From the NCBI GenBank assembly GCA_905479195.1, contig CAJQLO010000001.1, positions 1 to 64,000 of the forward strand: a stretch of DNA of 64,000 bases, in the 5' to 3' direction. The translations under genes were made by a program, and so were the position numbers. This document shows, one piece after another, positions 25,405-32,820 of the stretch (within the stretch, counting starts at the first letter, position 1; each line of letters starts with the position of its first letter). The notes under the pieces are model-generated. The model had not been told where the DNA came from. It worked only from the letters and a program-made list of their open reading frames with translations, and made no database searches. This DNA is from an uncultured Gammaproteobacteria bacterium (GTDB lineage: Bacteria; Pseudomonadota; Gammaproteobacteria; GCA-002705445; GCA-002716945).

Positions 25405-26409
25405 TTGGAAATTATTAAACTAATATTGGTTTCACTAACATTTGTACTTATCTCTGGATGTTCTAACCCTAAAATAAATCCATGCAATAGTGATACACAA
25501 GTTTACTCCAACATAAACATGGAGATGAATCAAAAAATATGCTTTAAATCTATAGACAGTTATGATTTAAATTATGAGGGCAAGCCTGAAATAACAATCT
25601 ATGGAAATCTAATTTTTCCTAAAATTAAAAAAGATAAATATAATGCTGTTATATTATCTCATGGCTCTGGAGGCTTAAGAAAATATCATGATAGTTATGT
25701 CGAACTATTAACTAATAATGGATATGTTGTTTTTCAAATTGATCATTACCTTAGTAGAAATATAAAATATGATAAAACTTTCTCTAAAGTATCTGGAATA
25801 ACTTTTATGAATGATTCATTCAGGGCTCTTGAATTAATTAAAACACATCCAAAAATTAATAAAGTTGCTTACATTGGCTGGTCTCAAGGTGGTGTAGGGC
25901 CAATACTATCTCACTTTAGCCAAGCCACAAATCTCATCAATAATAGTACAAATTTATTTGATGCTAGCATTGCCATTTATCCATACTGTGGATTTACATT
26001 CAATAAAATAGCTAAAACCAATAATCCTTTGTTAATCTTAACTGGGCGCGATGATGATTTAACGCCAGAGCAGGCATGTATTAATATTTATGAAAAGTTT
26101 TCTAAAAATAAAAAGAAAATTAAGCATGTCTCTTTAGAAGGTGCTAAACATGGTTATGATAACCCTTTTTTATTTTTTGGATTTACATTTGATAAACTCC
26201 CAAGTCTACATATCATTAATGATGAATGTACCTTAACAATATCTAGTATTGGAGAAATGAGAACACTATCGCATGAGAAAGTTTCGGGGCCCAAAGAGTC
26301 AGCTGCATTATTAGATAAATGCTCAACTAAGGGTGTCTCTGTAAAATATAGTCCATCCGCTACTGAAAAAACATATGTTGAAATAATAAAATTTTTAAAG
26401 AAAATTTAA
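25405..26409 (+). CDS. Lipoprotein alpha/beta hydrolase (dienelactone hydrolase-like)
   Basis: 334 residues from TTG 25405; that start gives a clean lipoprotein signal with lipobox LISGC (Cys19). Alpha/beta hydrolase elements: oxyanion region ILSHGSGG (about 83-90), nucleophile elbow GWSQGG with Ser160, acid Asp in LTGRDDDLTP, His in KHGYDNP (about 249). All three catalytic positions look present. Substrate unknown; location is the periplasmic face of inner or outer membrane. 18 bp after ctpA, so probably cotranscribed. Confidence 0.82.
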   Translation: MEIIKLILVSLTFVLISGCSNPKINPCNSDTQVYSNINMEMNQKICFKSIDSYDLNYEGKPEITIYGNLIFPKIKKDKYNAVILSHGSGGLRKYHDSYVELLTNNGYVVFQIDHYLSRNIKYDKTFSKVSGITFMNDSFRALELIKTHPKINKVAYIGWSQGGVGPILSHFSQATNLINNSTNLFDASIAIYPYCGFTFNKIAKTNNPLLILTGRDDDLTPEQACINIYEKFSKNKKKIKHVSLEGAKHGYDNPFLFFGFTFDKLPSLHIINDECTLTISSIGEMRTLSHEKVSGPKESAALLDKCSTKGVSVKYSPSATEKTYVEIIKFLKKI

Positions 26410-26438
26410 AAATAAAACAATCGAGGTTATGAAAAAAA

Positions 26439-26774
26439 ATGAAAACAAGCTCAGCAAAACAAAAAGGTAGAAAATTACAGCAATGGATGAGAGACCTTCT
26501 GATTCAAAAATTAGGTGTGCATCCAGAAGATATTGAGTCTAGGAGCATGGGTTCTCAGGGCGAAGACTTGATTATGGCTAGAGCTGCAAGAAAAAAATTT
26601 CCATTATCAATCGAATGTAAAAACCAAGAATCAGTCAATGTTTGGAAATCTTATCAGCAAGCTGCTGAGAATTCTGGTGAATATGAACCCATAGTGGTGA
26701 TTAAAAGAAATCAGTCAAAACCCCTGGTGATTATTGACGCAGAATATTTTGTTGCAATGTTTAAGGAAGCATAA
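26439..26774 (+). CDS. Small PD-(D/E)XK-type putative nuclease
   Basis: 111 residues. Motif text fits the PD-(D/E)XK fold: a helical start (RKLQQWMRDLLIQKL), then SRSMGSQGEDLIM with the metal-binding Asp and PLSIECKNQESVNVW with the ExK (ECK) core. This combination occurs in phage-type resolvase-like endonucleases. It could act on branched DNA or in repair. 29 bp after the hydrolase gene; no phage gene surrounds it. Confidence 0.65.
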   Translation: MKTSSAKQKGRKLQQWMRDLLIQKLGVHPEDIESRSMGSQGEDLIMARAARKKFPLSIECKNQESVNVWKSYQQAAENSGEYEPIVVIKRNQSKPLVIIDAEYFVAMFKEA

Positions 26775-26806
26775 ATACTGATTATATACAAAGCAGGTGA
26801 ATTGCT

Positions 26807-27244
26807 TTAATCACTATAATCTTTCAACATTTTTTGTATTTCAATACTATGGATTTCTTCAGCCTTAATCATTTCCCTTCCATACTCTTCTAAATAAATA
26901 CTTTTGCTATCAACTACACTAACAAGTTCTTTATATAATGAGACTGCATTTTTTTCATGTATAGCGCTTTCTCTAAGAAGATCTATAGAGCCATGTTTAT
27001 TCGATTCTTCAATTATAGATATCTCCAAGGATGGATGTCCATCTAATCCAGTTACTAGCTCGCCAGCTTGCTGTGCATGTAGTAATGATTCTGTTGCCTG
27101 TTCTTTAAAAAATGCAGTTAGACTTAAACGATCTCTTCCGGTAACCATTAATGAATAATGAGTATATCTGACCACACCAGCGAGCTCATATTGCATTATT
27201 TTATTTAATATAGATATAACTTCTTTTTTGTTTAAATCTTTCAT
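26807..27244 (-). CDS. Ferritin-like protein (bacterioferritin family)
   Basis: 145 residues forming a four-helix bundle with ferroxidase-type residues: E in MQYELAGVVRYTHY (about 18-31), ExxxH in EQATESLLHAQQ (about 48-59), E in HEKNAVSLYKELV and ExxH in KAEEIHSIEIQKML. This is the bacterioferritin pattern and a near-family length (usually 155-160). No Met obviously at the haem position, so haem binding is uncertain. Role: iron storage or detoxification. Convergent with the small nuclease gene, with a weak AAAGCA/TGCTTT hairpin in the 32 bp spacer. Confidence 0.8.
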   Translation of the reverse strand: MKDLNKKEVISILNKIMQYELAGVVRYTHYSLMVTGRDRLSLTAFFKEQATESLLHAQQAGELVTGLDGHPSLEISIIEESNKHGSIDLLRESAIHEKNAVSLYKELVSVVDSKSIYLEEYGREMIKAEEIHSIEIQKMLKDYSD

Positions 27245-27295
27245 AATATAACTATACCATTAGTAAAATACTATGAATAGTCCTATAATTAAAAA

Positions 27296-27589
27296 ATGAA
27301 ATACCTCAAAAAAATTATGATATCTGTCAGTTTTTTAATCCCTATCGTTATGCCTATATATGCTGACGACGTAAAACGTCCTGGGGCAAATAATAAAAGT
27401 AATATCACGAAAAAAAACGATGCAGAAAGTGGTAAGTCTTTTTTTAAAAAATTAATTGATAGCAGTGATATCAGTAACGAAAAAGTAATGGAGCAAATTA
27501 GAATATTATCAGACCTGAGAAATGATGGCATTTTGACAGAAGATGAGTTTGCCCAAAAGAAAACCTATTTATTAAATAAGATAAAATAA
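27296..27589 (+). CDS. Secreted small protein with SHOCT domain
   Basis: 97 residues: signal peptide (about 1-23, cleavage after IYA-D), a polar linker, and a C-terminal SHOCT motif LSDLRNDGILTEDEFAQKKTYLLNKI (about 70-96 in the mature chain). SHOCT is a short oligomerisation helix pair found at protein ends. Function unknown. 4 bp before the apt start, so cotranscribed with the purine salvage genes, probably only by position. Confidence 0.72.
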   Translation: MKYLKKIMISVSFLIPIVMPIYADDVKRPGANNKSNITKKNDAESGKSFFKKLIDSSDISNEKVMEQIRILSDLRNDGILTEDEFAQKKTYLLNKIK

Positions 27590-27593
27590 GTAA

Positions 27594-28136
27594 TTGAATA
27601 AAAATCTTCAAAAAAAGCTAAAAGAAGAAATAAGAGTAATCCCAGATTTTCCATTAAAAGGGATTATGTTCCAAGATATATTTTCTATAACTGAAAACCC
27701 TAAATTATTTAAAGATGTTATAAATGAGTTATCAAGTCTCTGTAAAAAACATAAGATAACGAAAGTTGTAGGTATTGAAGCAAGAGGGTTTATATTTGGA
27801 TCATTAGTTGCTTATAAAAATGCTATACCTTTTGTGCCAATAAGAAAAAAAGGCAAACTTCCTGGGAAAATAATAAAGAAAAAATATAAGCTAGAATATG
27901 GTACAGATCAGATTGAAATACAAAAACATTCTATACTAAATAGTGATAAAGTCATGATCATTGATGATTTAATTGCTACGGGTGGAACAGCAATAGCATC
28001 TTGCAAGCTACTAAAGAGCTTAACAAACAAGAAACTCACATTTTGTTTTATAATTGATTTGCATAATTTAGGTGGCAGCAAAAAGCTAAAATTATTAAGT
28101 AATAATGTAATCAGTATGATTAATGCCGTAGGTTAA
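27594..28136 (+). CDS. apt: Adenine phosphoribosyltransferase
   Basis: Converts adenine and PRPP to AMP. 180 residues from TTG 27594, typical length. Motifs: IRVIPDFPLKGIMFQDI (about 12-28), VGIEARGFIFGS (about 59-70) and the PRPP loop VMIIDDLIATGGTA (about 121-134). It leads a run apt-mtnP-nucleosidase, so adenine released from methylthioadenosine downstream is recycled by this enzyme. Very Lys-rich, like other genes here. Confidence 0.95.
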   Translation: MNKNLQKKLKEEIRVIPDFPLKGIMFQDIFSITENPKLFKDVINELSSLCKKHKITKVVGIEARGFIFGSLVAYKNAIPFVPIRKKGKLPGKIIKKKYKLEYGTDQIEIQKHSILNSDKVMIIDDLIATGGTAIASCKLLKSLTNKKLTFCFIIDLHNLGGSKKLKLLSNNVISMINAVG

Positions 28137-28138
28137 AT

Positions 28139-29017
28139 ATGTCAAAATATAAATTAGGTATTATAGGCGGAAGCGGTCTTTATAACTTAGAAAAATATGC
28201 AAATGCAAAGTATATTGATGTAACTACTGCTTGGGGCAAACCATCTGATCAAATTATAAGCTTTAAGCATGAAGGAAAGGAAATATTTTTTTTACCCAGG
28301 CATGGACAGAAGCACAATATACAGCCTTCATTTATAAATTATCGAGCTAATATAGATGCTCTCAAACAGCTTGGCATCACTGATATTATATCTTTTTCTG
28401 CAGTTGGCTCGCTTAATGATGCAATCAAGCCCGGCATGTTTGTCGTGCCTGATCAGTTTATAGATAGAACTTATAAACGTATAAATACATTCTTTGATAG
28501 TGACATTGTATGTCATGTGTCAATGTCTAAACCTACCAGTGAAAGTCTCATGGAAACATGTGTGAATGCCCTAAAAAAAACTGGCTTAGACTTTGTTCAT
28601 GAAGGAACATATGTTGCTATAGAAGGGCCACAGTTTTCTACACATGCTGAATCTAAAGGATATAAACTCTATGGTGCAGATATAATAGGAATGACAAATA
28701 TGCCAGAGGCTAAATTAGCACGAGAAGCTGAGATTAGATATGCAACCATAGGAATGGTTACTGATTATGACTGTTATAAAACGGAATACCTAGATGTTGA
28801 TATTAATAAAATTATATCGACACTAAAAAGTAATATTGAACTTGCAAAAAAGATTATCGATATACTGATTACCACATTCGATAAAAATATAGATAAAAAT
28901 GATCCTATTGAAACTTGTTTAAACAGTGCAATAGTTACAGATATTTTAACTGCTAAAAAAGCAACAATAGATAACTTGGATACAATACTGAGAAGATATA
29001 AAAATGACAATAAATAA
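28139..29017 (+). CDS. mtnP: S-methyl-5'-thioadenosine phosphorylase
   Basis: Phosphorolysis of methylthioadenosine to adenine and 5-methylthioribose-1-phosphate. 292 residues of the PNP/MTAP family: N-terminal IGIIGGSGLYNLE-like start (GIIGGSGLY, 8-16), FLPRHGQKHNIQPSFINYRA (about 51-70), SAVGSL, YVAIEGPQFSTHAES and GMTNMPEAKLAREAEI. It starts 2 bp after apt; its adenine product feeds apt. Overlaps the next gene by 14 bp. Confidence 0.93.
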   Translation: MSKYKLGIIGGSGLYNLEKYANAKYIDVTTAWGKPSDQIISFKHEGKEIFFLPRHGQKHNIQPSFINYRANIDALKQLGITDIISFSAVGSLNDAIKPGMFVVPDQFIDRTYKRINTFFDSDIVCHVSMSKPTSESLMETCVNALKKTGLDFVHEGTYVAIEGPQFSTHAESKGYKLYGADIIGMTNMPEAKLAREAEIRYATIGMVTDYDCYKTEYLDVDINKIISTLKSNIELAKKIIDILITTFDKNIDKNDPIETCLNSAIVTDILTAKKATIDNLDTILRRYKNDNK

Positions 29018-29576
29018 ATATAATGATTATATAAAAAAGTTAAAAGACGAAGGAGTATTTATTCTTTCTGCATTAGAACAAGAAACAGAAAATATTGAAG
29101 GCATAATACATACTGGTCTTGGAAAGGTAAACGCAGCAATAAAGGCTACAGAGATAATTTTAAACTATAAGCCAAAAAGTATCATTAACTATGGAACCTG
29201 TGGCTCAATAAATAAAAATCTTTCTGGTTTAATTTGCTGTACACAGTTTATTCAACATGACATTGACTGTTCTCCTCTTGGATTTAAAAAAGGAATAACT
29301 CCTTTTGATAAAATAAATGATATCAGTTTTTCAAAACTTGGCTATGTCTGCGCATCTGGTGATATTTTTGTCACTGATGCTTCAATTATAAATGCTGATG
29401 TAGTTGATATGGAAGCATACTCAATTGCAAAAGTATGCAATGCAATGAATATAAAATTTGAATGTTACAAATACATAACAGATAGCGCAGATGGCTCAGC
29501 ATCTTCAGATTGGGCCCAAAACTGTAGTAATGGTATTGAGTTATTTATGAAAAAAATGTTAGGAAAACCTGCTTAA
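29004..29576 (+). CDS. MTA/SAH nucleosidase-like protein, short form
   Basis: 190 residues of the nucleoside phosphorylase superfamily. GLGKVNAAIKATEIILNYKP and NYGTCGSIN correspond to the MtnN phosphate/ribose side; VVDMEAYSIAKVCNAM and KYITDSADGSAS match the VDMES and catalytic Asp (SD.AD) motifs of MtnN. It lacks the first ~30-40 residues of the usual 230-residue enzyme (GIIGAMEEE), so activity or substrate (MTA, SAH, futalosine) cannot be fixed. Having it beside mtnP is partly redundant. Its stop abuts the radical SAM stop on the other strand. Confidence 0.75.
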   Translation: MTINKYNDYIKKLKDEGVFILSALEQETENIEGIIHTGLGKVNAAIKATEIILNYKPKSIINYGTCGSINKNLSGLICCTQFIQHDIDCSPLGFKKGITPFDKINDISFSKLGYVCASGDIFVTDASIINADVVDMEAYSIAKVCNAMNIKFECYKYITDSADGSASSDWAQNCSNGIELFMKKMLGKPA

Positions 29577-30575
29577 TTAATTTTTTTGAAGTTTAGCCCA
29601 AGTTTTATTTGACTGAAAAGTATGAGCATTACAATTAGCGCAACTTCCTATTGATGAGTAATCTAAGTTTAACATTTTTGTTCTATAAGAATTTATTACA
29701 TCTCCTTGCCATATTTCCTCAATAGAATTACTTTTGACATCACCAATCTGTTCGTTGAGCTCATGATCTAAGCAACATAAACCAATTCTTCCGTCTGCAC
29801 CAACAACCATTTCTTCCCAAGGATGTGTACAGGCAAAATCAAAACCACTATCGGTACTTTCGGTCAGCTTAGCATGGTGCTCATCTTTAATATGCCCATC
29901 ATCATAGTTCAACTCATCTTGAGTCCCTCCCCAAGTATTGTAATGATTAACATCAACTTTATCAGCCAGAGAAGACCAATAGGCTATAAAACCTGAAATC
30001 TCATCTTTTGTAGGCTTCATGTCAATGATTGTCACTCTTGTTTCAGGGACACTTTTTTTAAGTTCTTTTTTATAATTTAAAAAATACTTAACATTTTTTG
30101 TAACAACATCAAAATCTAGCTTTACGCGAATTCCTTCAAAAGTATTTTTATTAAGGCCATCAATATCAAAGTTAATGACATCCAGTAGATCTTCTTCTAA
30201 TAAAATTCTTGATCGCTTTTCAGATAAGAGCTGCGCATTTGTTGATAGATAAAGTTTAACATTAGGAAGATTTTTTCTTATAATTCTTATTTTTTCAATC
30301 ATGTTTTTATCAACCGTAGAATCACCCATCCAAAAGAGATTAATTTTTTTTAAAGGCTTGCCTTTGCAGTCATCAACTACTTTTTGAAGCACATCAAATG
30401 ACATATTCTCTTTCTTACGATCCATTTCTGGTTGCGGACACATTATACATTTAGCATTACAGGCGCTAGTAAATTCTATAGATAGTATTTTTGGAAATAT
30501 TTCTTTCCGCTTTTTTAAAATATTAAATATATATTTTTTTATATATCCTGTAATTCTATTTCCCAGAGGTATCAT
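29577..30575 (-). CDS. Radical SAM protein with SPASM-type C-terminus
   Basis: 332 residues. Radical SAM [4Fe-4S] motif CNAKCIMC (CX3CX2C, about residues 37-44) after an IEFTSA strand; C-terminal SPASM-like cysteines in FACTHPWEEMVVGADGRIGLCC and SCANCNAH. SPASM proteins modify peptides, proteins or other substrates with extra iron-sulfur clusters. No precursor peptide or partner gene lies next to it, so the substrate is unknown. Monocistronic between a convergent and a divergent gene. Confidence 0.85.
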   Translation of the reverse strand: MIPLGNRITGYIKKYIFNILKKRKEIFPKILSIEFTSACNAKCIMCPQPEMDRKKENMSFDVLQKVVDDCKGKPLKKINLFWMGDSTVDKNMIEKIRIIRKNLPNVKLYLSTNAQLLSEKRSRILLEEDLLDVINFDIDGLNKNTFEGIRVKLDFDVVTKNVKYFLNYKKELKKSVPETRVTIIDMKPTKDEISGFIAYWSSLADKVDVNHYNTWGGTQDELNYDDGHIKDEHHAKLTESTDSGFDFACTHPWEEMVVGADGRIGLCCLDHELNEQIGDVKSNSIEEIWQGDVINSYRTKMLNLDYSSIGSCANCNAHTFQSNKTWAKLQKN

Positions 30576-30652
30576 TTTATATTCTCAAACATTATAATAA
30601 TTGTATCAGTAGACATTAACTGCTGTCTATACCCTATAACGTTGGATACCAT

Positions 30653-31231
30653 ATGTGTGGAAGATTTACTTTAAAGAATAAGAATAAAATAAAGGAGCTG
30701 TATGATATTGATATAGAGCCTAACTATAACATATCTCCATCTTCTGATGTTACCGTTTTGGCAAGTGGGCCAAAAACTATGAAATGGTCATATTCCCCAA
30801 GCTGGGCAAAAACTCCGATGAATATTATTAATGCAAGAATTGAAACTCTTGATGAAAAACCGTCATTTAAGGAAGCTAAAAGATGTATTTTTTTAACAGA
30901 TGGATGGTATGAATGGAAAAGATGGTTTGATTGGGAAAGGCGAGAAAACAAAAAGATTCCATATTATCATACCATTGATAATAGCATTATACATATCGCA
31001 GGAATTTATAACTCGACTGGGTGTGCAATAATAACTGAAAAATCAAAAGGAGGCTTAAAAGATATTCATCATAGACAGCCTGTCCTGCTAAATGATAATG
31101 AAATTAAATTATGGTTGAGCGGGGATAATATTCAAAATAGTAAACTATCAAATTCTGTTAGTATACATAAAGTCAGCACTTATGTTAATTCAGCTAGAAA
31201 TAACGACCAAAAGTGTATTGAAAGAATTTAA
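30653..31231 (+). CDS. yedK: SRAP-domain abasic-site DNA-protein crosslinker (YedK/HMCES)
   Basis: Shields abasic sites in single-stranded DNA by forming a thiazolidine crosslink through its N-terminal Cys. 192 residues beginning MCGRFTLK, so Cys2 is exposed after Met removal. Other conserved residues: N in IINARIET (about 62-69), E in DGWYEWKR and H in DIHHRQPVLL. Length is close to the family (about 220; slightly short). Its last 4 bp overlap the convergent hypothetical gene. Confidence 0.93.
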   Translation: MCGRFTLKNKNKIKELYDIDIEPNYNISPSSDVTVLASGPKTMKWSYSPSWAKTPMNIINARIETLDEKPSFKEAKRCIFLTDGWYEWKRWFDWERRENKKIPYYHTIDNSIIHIAGIYNSTGCAIITEKSKGGLKDIHHRQPVLLNDNEIKLWLSGDNIQNSKLSNSVSIHKVSTYVNSARNNDQKCIERI

Positions 31232-31611
31232 TTAGAGATATTTTTATAGCCATTATTTTTTTTAAATGATTGTAGCTTTTCATCCCACGAAATAAATTCT
31301 TGAAGAGCAGGATCATCATCATATTTTTCATCCCCTCTTTTAATAGAAAAATGAGCTGCGCTTCGGTTTTTACAAATTTCACTATATGCATTGCGCGCAA
31401 TGGGATCTAAAGAAAGATAAAATTCTTCACAGTCCACTAACACTCCTGTGCCAATTTTGTCTTTATCTTTATTAGTCAGGCGTCTAAAACTACCAGTCAA
31501 TTCTTTAACTTGACTAAGAGTCCAGCTTTCACCAAGATTAGACTTTAAATCTCTTTCCTTTCGTAACTGATTATCCCAATCAATTACTCTATCCTTGCTA
31601 ATCTCTGTCAT
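31228..31611 (-). CDS. Hypothetical protein
   Basis: 127 residues, charged, soluble, no motif recognised. Features: WDNQLRKERDLKSNLGESWT at the start and FISWDEKLQSFKKNNG at the end, both with a short WD-E/NxL text, possibly a duplicated helix. Starts 2 bp after the stop of a 22-residue membrane ORF on the same strand, suggesting a two-gene unit. Confidence 0.55.
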   Translation of the reverse strand: MTEISKDRVIDWDNQLRKERDLKSNLGESWTLSQVKELTGSFRRLTNKDKDKIGTGVLVDCEEFYLSLDPIARNAYSEICKNRSAAHFSIKRGDEKYDDDPALQEFISWDEKLQSFKKNNGYKNISN

Positions 31612-31613
31612 AA

Positions 31614-31682
31614 TTATTCATCCTTAAATGCACAACAAAATAACCAAATTAAGAAAAAAAATACAACAATTGATGTAATCAT
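31614..31682 (-). CDS. 22-residue single-pass membrane miniprotein
   Basis: ATG at 31682, stop 31614-31616. The upstream sequence contains AGGAG ending about 7 nt before the ATG, one of the best ribosome sites in this window. The peptide is MITSIVVFFFLIWLFCC followed by a charged AFKDE tail, i.e. one hydrophobic helix with a cytoplasmic-looking end. Such peptides (for example CydX-like or AcrZ-like) modulate membrane complexes; which one here is unknown. Two bp separate it from the 127-aa gene. Confidence 0.5.
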   Translation of the reverse strand: MITSIVVFFFLIWLFCCAFKDE

Positions 31683-31797
31683 AGCTTCTCCTCTTTCTTT
31701 AAGTATGTTCCTAATCATCACTATTTCAAGAGGATATTTAGAATAATTTATGTTATGAGGAGTATTGCTTGCTGTGTTAGAAATATAACCTTAAATC

Positions 31798-32193
31798 TTA
31801 TTTTTTCACATATTTTTGTTTAGAAGGAATAATACCTCTAACGCCACCACGTGGATTTTCAATATCACCAACACGTCTTGGAAATAAATGAATATGTAAA
31901 TGGAATATAGACTGTCCAGCTGCTATGCCATCATTAGCGCCTAAGTTAAAGGCTTTCACTGTTGGATCAATCAAAACTATTTCATCTCTTTGATGTTTTA
32001 AGATTTGATGAACAGAAGCTTGCTCGTCATCATTCATGTCAAAGAAAGATGCAAAATGTCTTTTTGGAATAATTAATGTGTGTAACTTTGTTACAGGGTA
32101 ACTGTCTCGAGTTGCAATAAAAAATTCATTTTCATAAGCTATTTCATCTTCATAACCTTTCTTTTGAATTTTACAAAATAGACATTCTGACAT
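31798..32193 (-). CDS. HIT-family hydrolase
   Basis: 131 residues with the histidine triad HLHIHLFPRR (about 99-108), the LHTLIIPKRHFASFFDM segment and an N-terminal CLFCKI typical of HIT proteins. These hydrolyse nucleotide phosphoramidates or dinucleoside polyphosphates such as Ap4A. The CxxC start could bind zinc. One-base overlap with the upstream 91-aa membrane gene. Physiological substrate not known. Confidence 0.9.
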   Translation of the reverse strand: MSECLFCKIQKKGYEDEIAYENEFFIATRDSYPVTKLHTLIIPKRHFASFFDMNDDEQASVHQILKHQRDEIVLIDPTVKAFNLGANDGIAAGQSIFHLHIHLFPRRVGDIENPRGGVRGIIPSKQKYVKK

Positions 32194-32468
32194 TAAAGCA
32201 TTATTCCATTATGAATATAAGTGATGGTTGGCATATGTATTAGTGCCATTAATAAAGGTGAAGTTAACACTCCAAAAATTGAAAAGAGTATTCCTATTAT
32301 ACCGGCTATATATTCTTTATTTATTAGAGCAAGTATACCAAATATAAAGGCAATTGGGCTTAATAAAAAAGATAAGATAAATATTCCAATAAAACCAAAA
32401 ATAATACTAAGGCTCCCATAATTTCGGGCATATTCTCTGATTATAATCTGTGGCTTCTCATCATTCAT
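32193..32468 (-). CDS. Small membrane protein, DUF4190-like
   Basis: 91 residues: a short polar N-terminus (MNDEKPQIIIREY) and two or three hydrophobic helices rich in Ile/Gly (SIIFGFIGIFILSFLLSPIA, ALINKEYIAGIIGILFSIFG). The repeated GI-GI pattern resembles the DUF4190-type small membrane proteins. No function. Lies between the HIT gene (1 bp overlap) and the DUF2805 gene. Confidence 0.65.
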   Translation of the reverse strand: MNDEKPQIIIREYARNYGSLSIIFGFIGIFILSFLLSPIAFIFGILALINKEYIAGIIGILFSIFGVLTSPLLMALIHMPTITYIHNGIML

Positions 32469-32477
32469 CTTCAGCGC

Positions 32478-32792
32478 CTACTTGTAATGTTTTCTTCTTT
32501 CAGAAAATAGTTTAACTCTTTTTCTCCAATGTTTATAAGAGTTATTTGTAATATTTTTTTTCATTAGTTTTTTAACGCTATCTTCGCTGAGCCCATATTG
32601 TAAATTGATAGCTTCAAAACTGACATCATCAGCAAGAGCCATCTGGATGATTTCACTAACATCAGTTTGAGTTAACTCTTTGCTCATTCTGTTTTTGCTA
32701 ATTGATTTTGCTTTAACATATGTTTTGCACCCCTTGCTATTACTCTTAACATCATAACCTAATGGCTTTTTATTCTCACCATGATAAACCAT
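32478..32792 (-). CDS. TIGR03643/DUF2805-type small protein
   Basis: 104 residues with the family text ALADDVSFEAINLQYGLSED followed by VKKLMKKNI and KHWRKRVKLFSERRKHY. It looks like a small basic HTH-like protein: the LQYGLSEDSVKKLM stretch could be the recognition helix. The family is widespread in marine bacteria and of unknown function. In an operon with the next two genes. Confidence 0.8.
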   Translation of the reverse strand: MVYHGENKKPLGYDVKSNSKGCKTYVKAKSISKNRMSKELTQTDVSEIIQMALADDVSFEAINLQYGLSEDSVKKLMKKNITNNSYKHWRKRVKLFSERRKHYK

Positions 32793-32820
32793 TTAATATT
32801 TGGTTTTATCTTAACAGTAA

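Noticed and set aside
26781-26810. AAAGCA/TGCTTT hairpin between nuclease and ferritin genes as a terminator
   Set aside because: Short A/T-rich stem without a T-run; too weak to list as a terminator.
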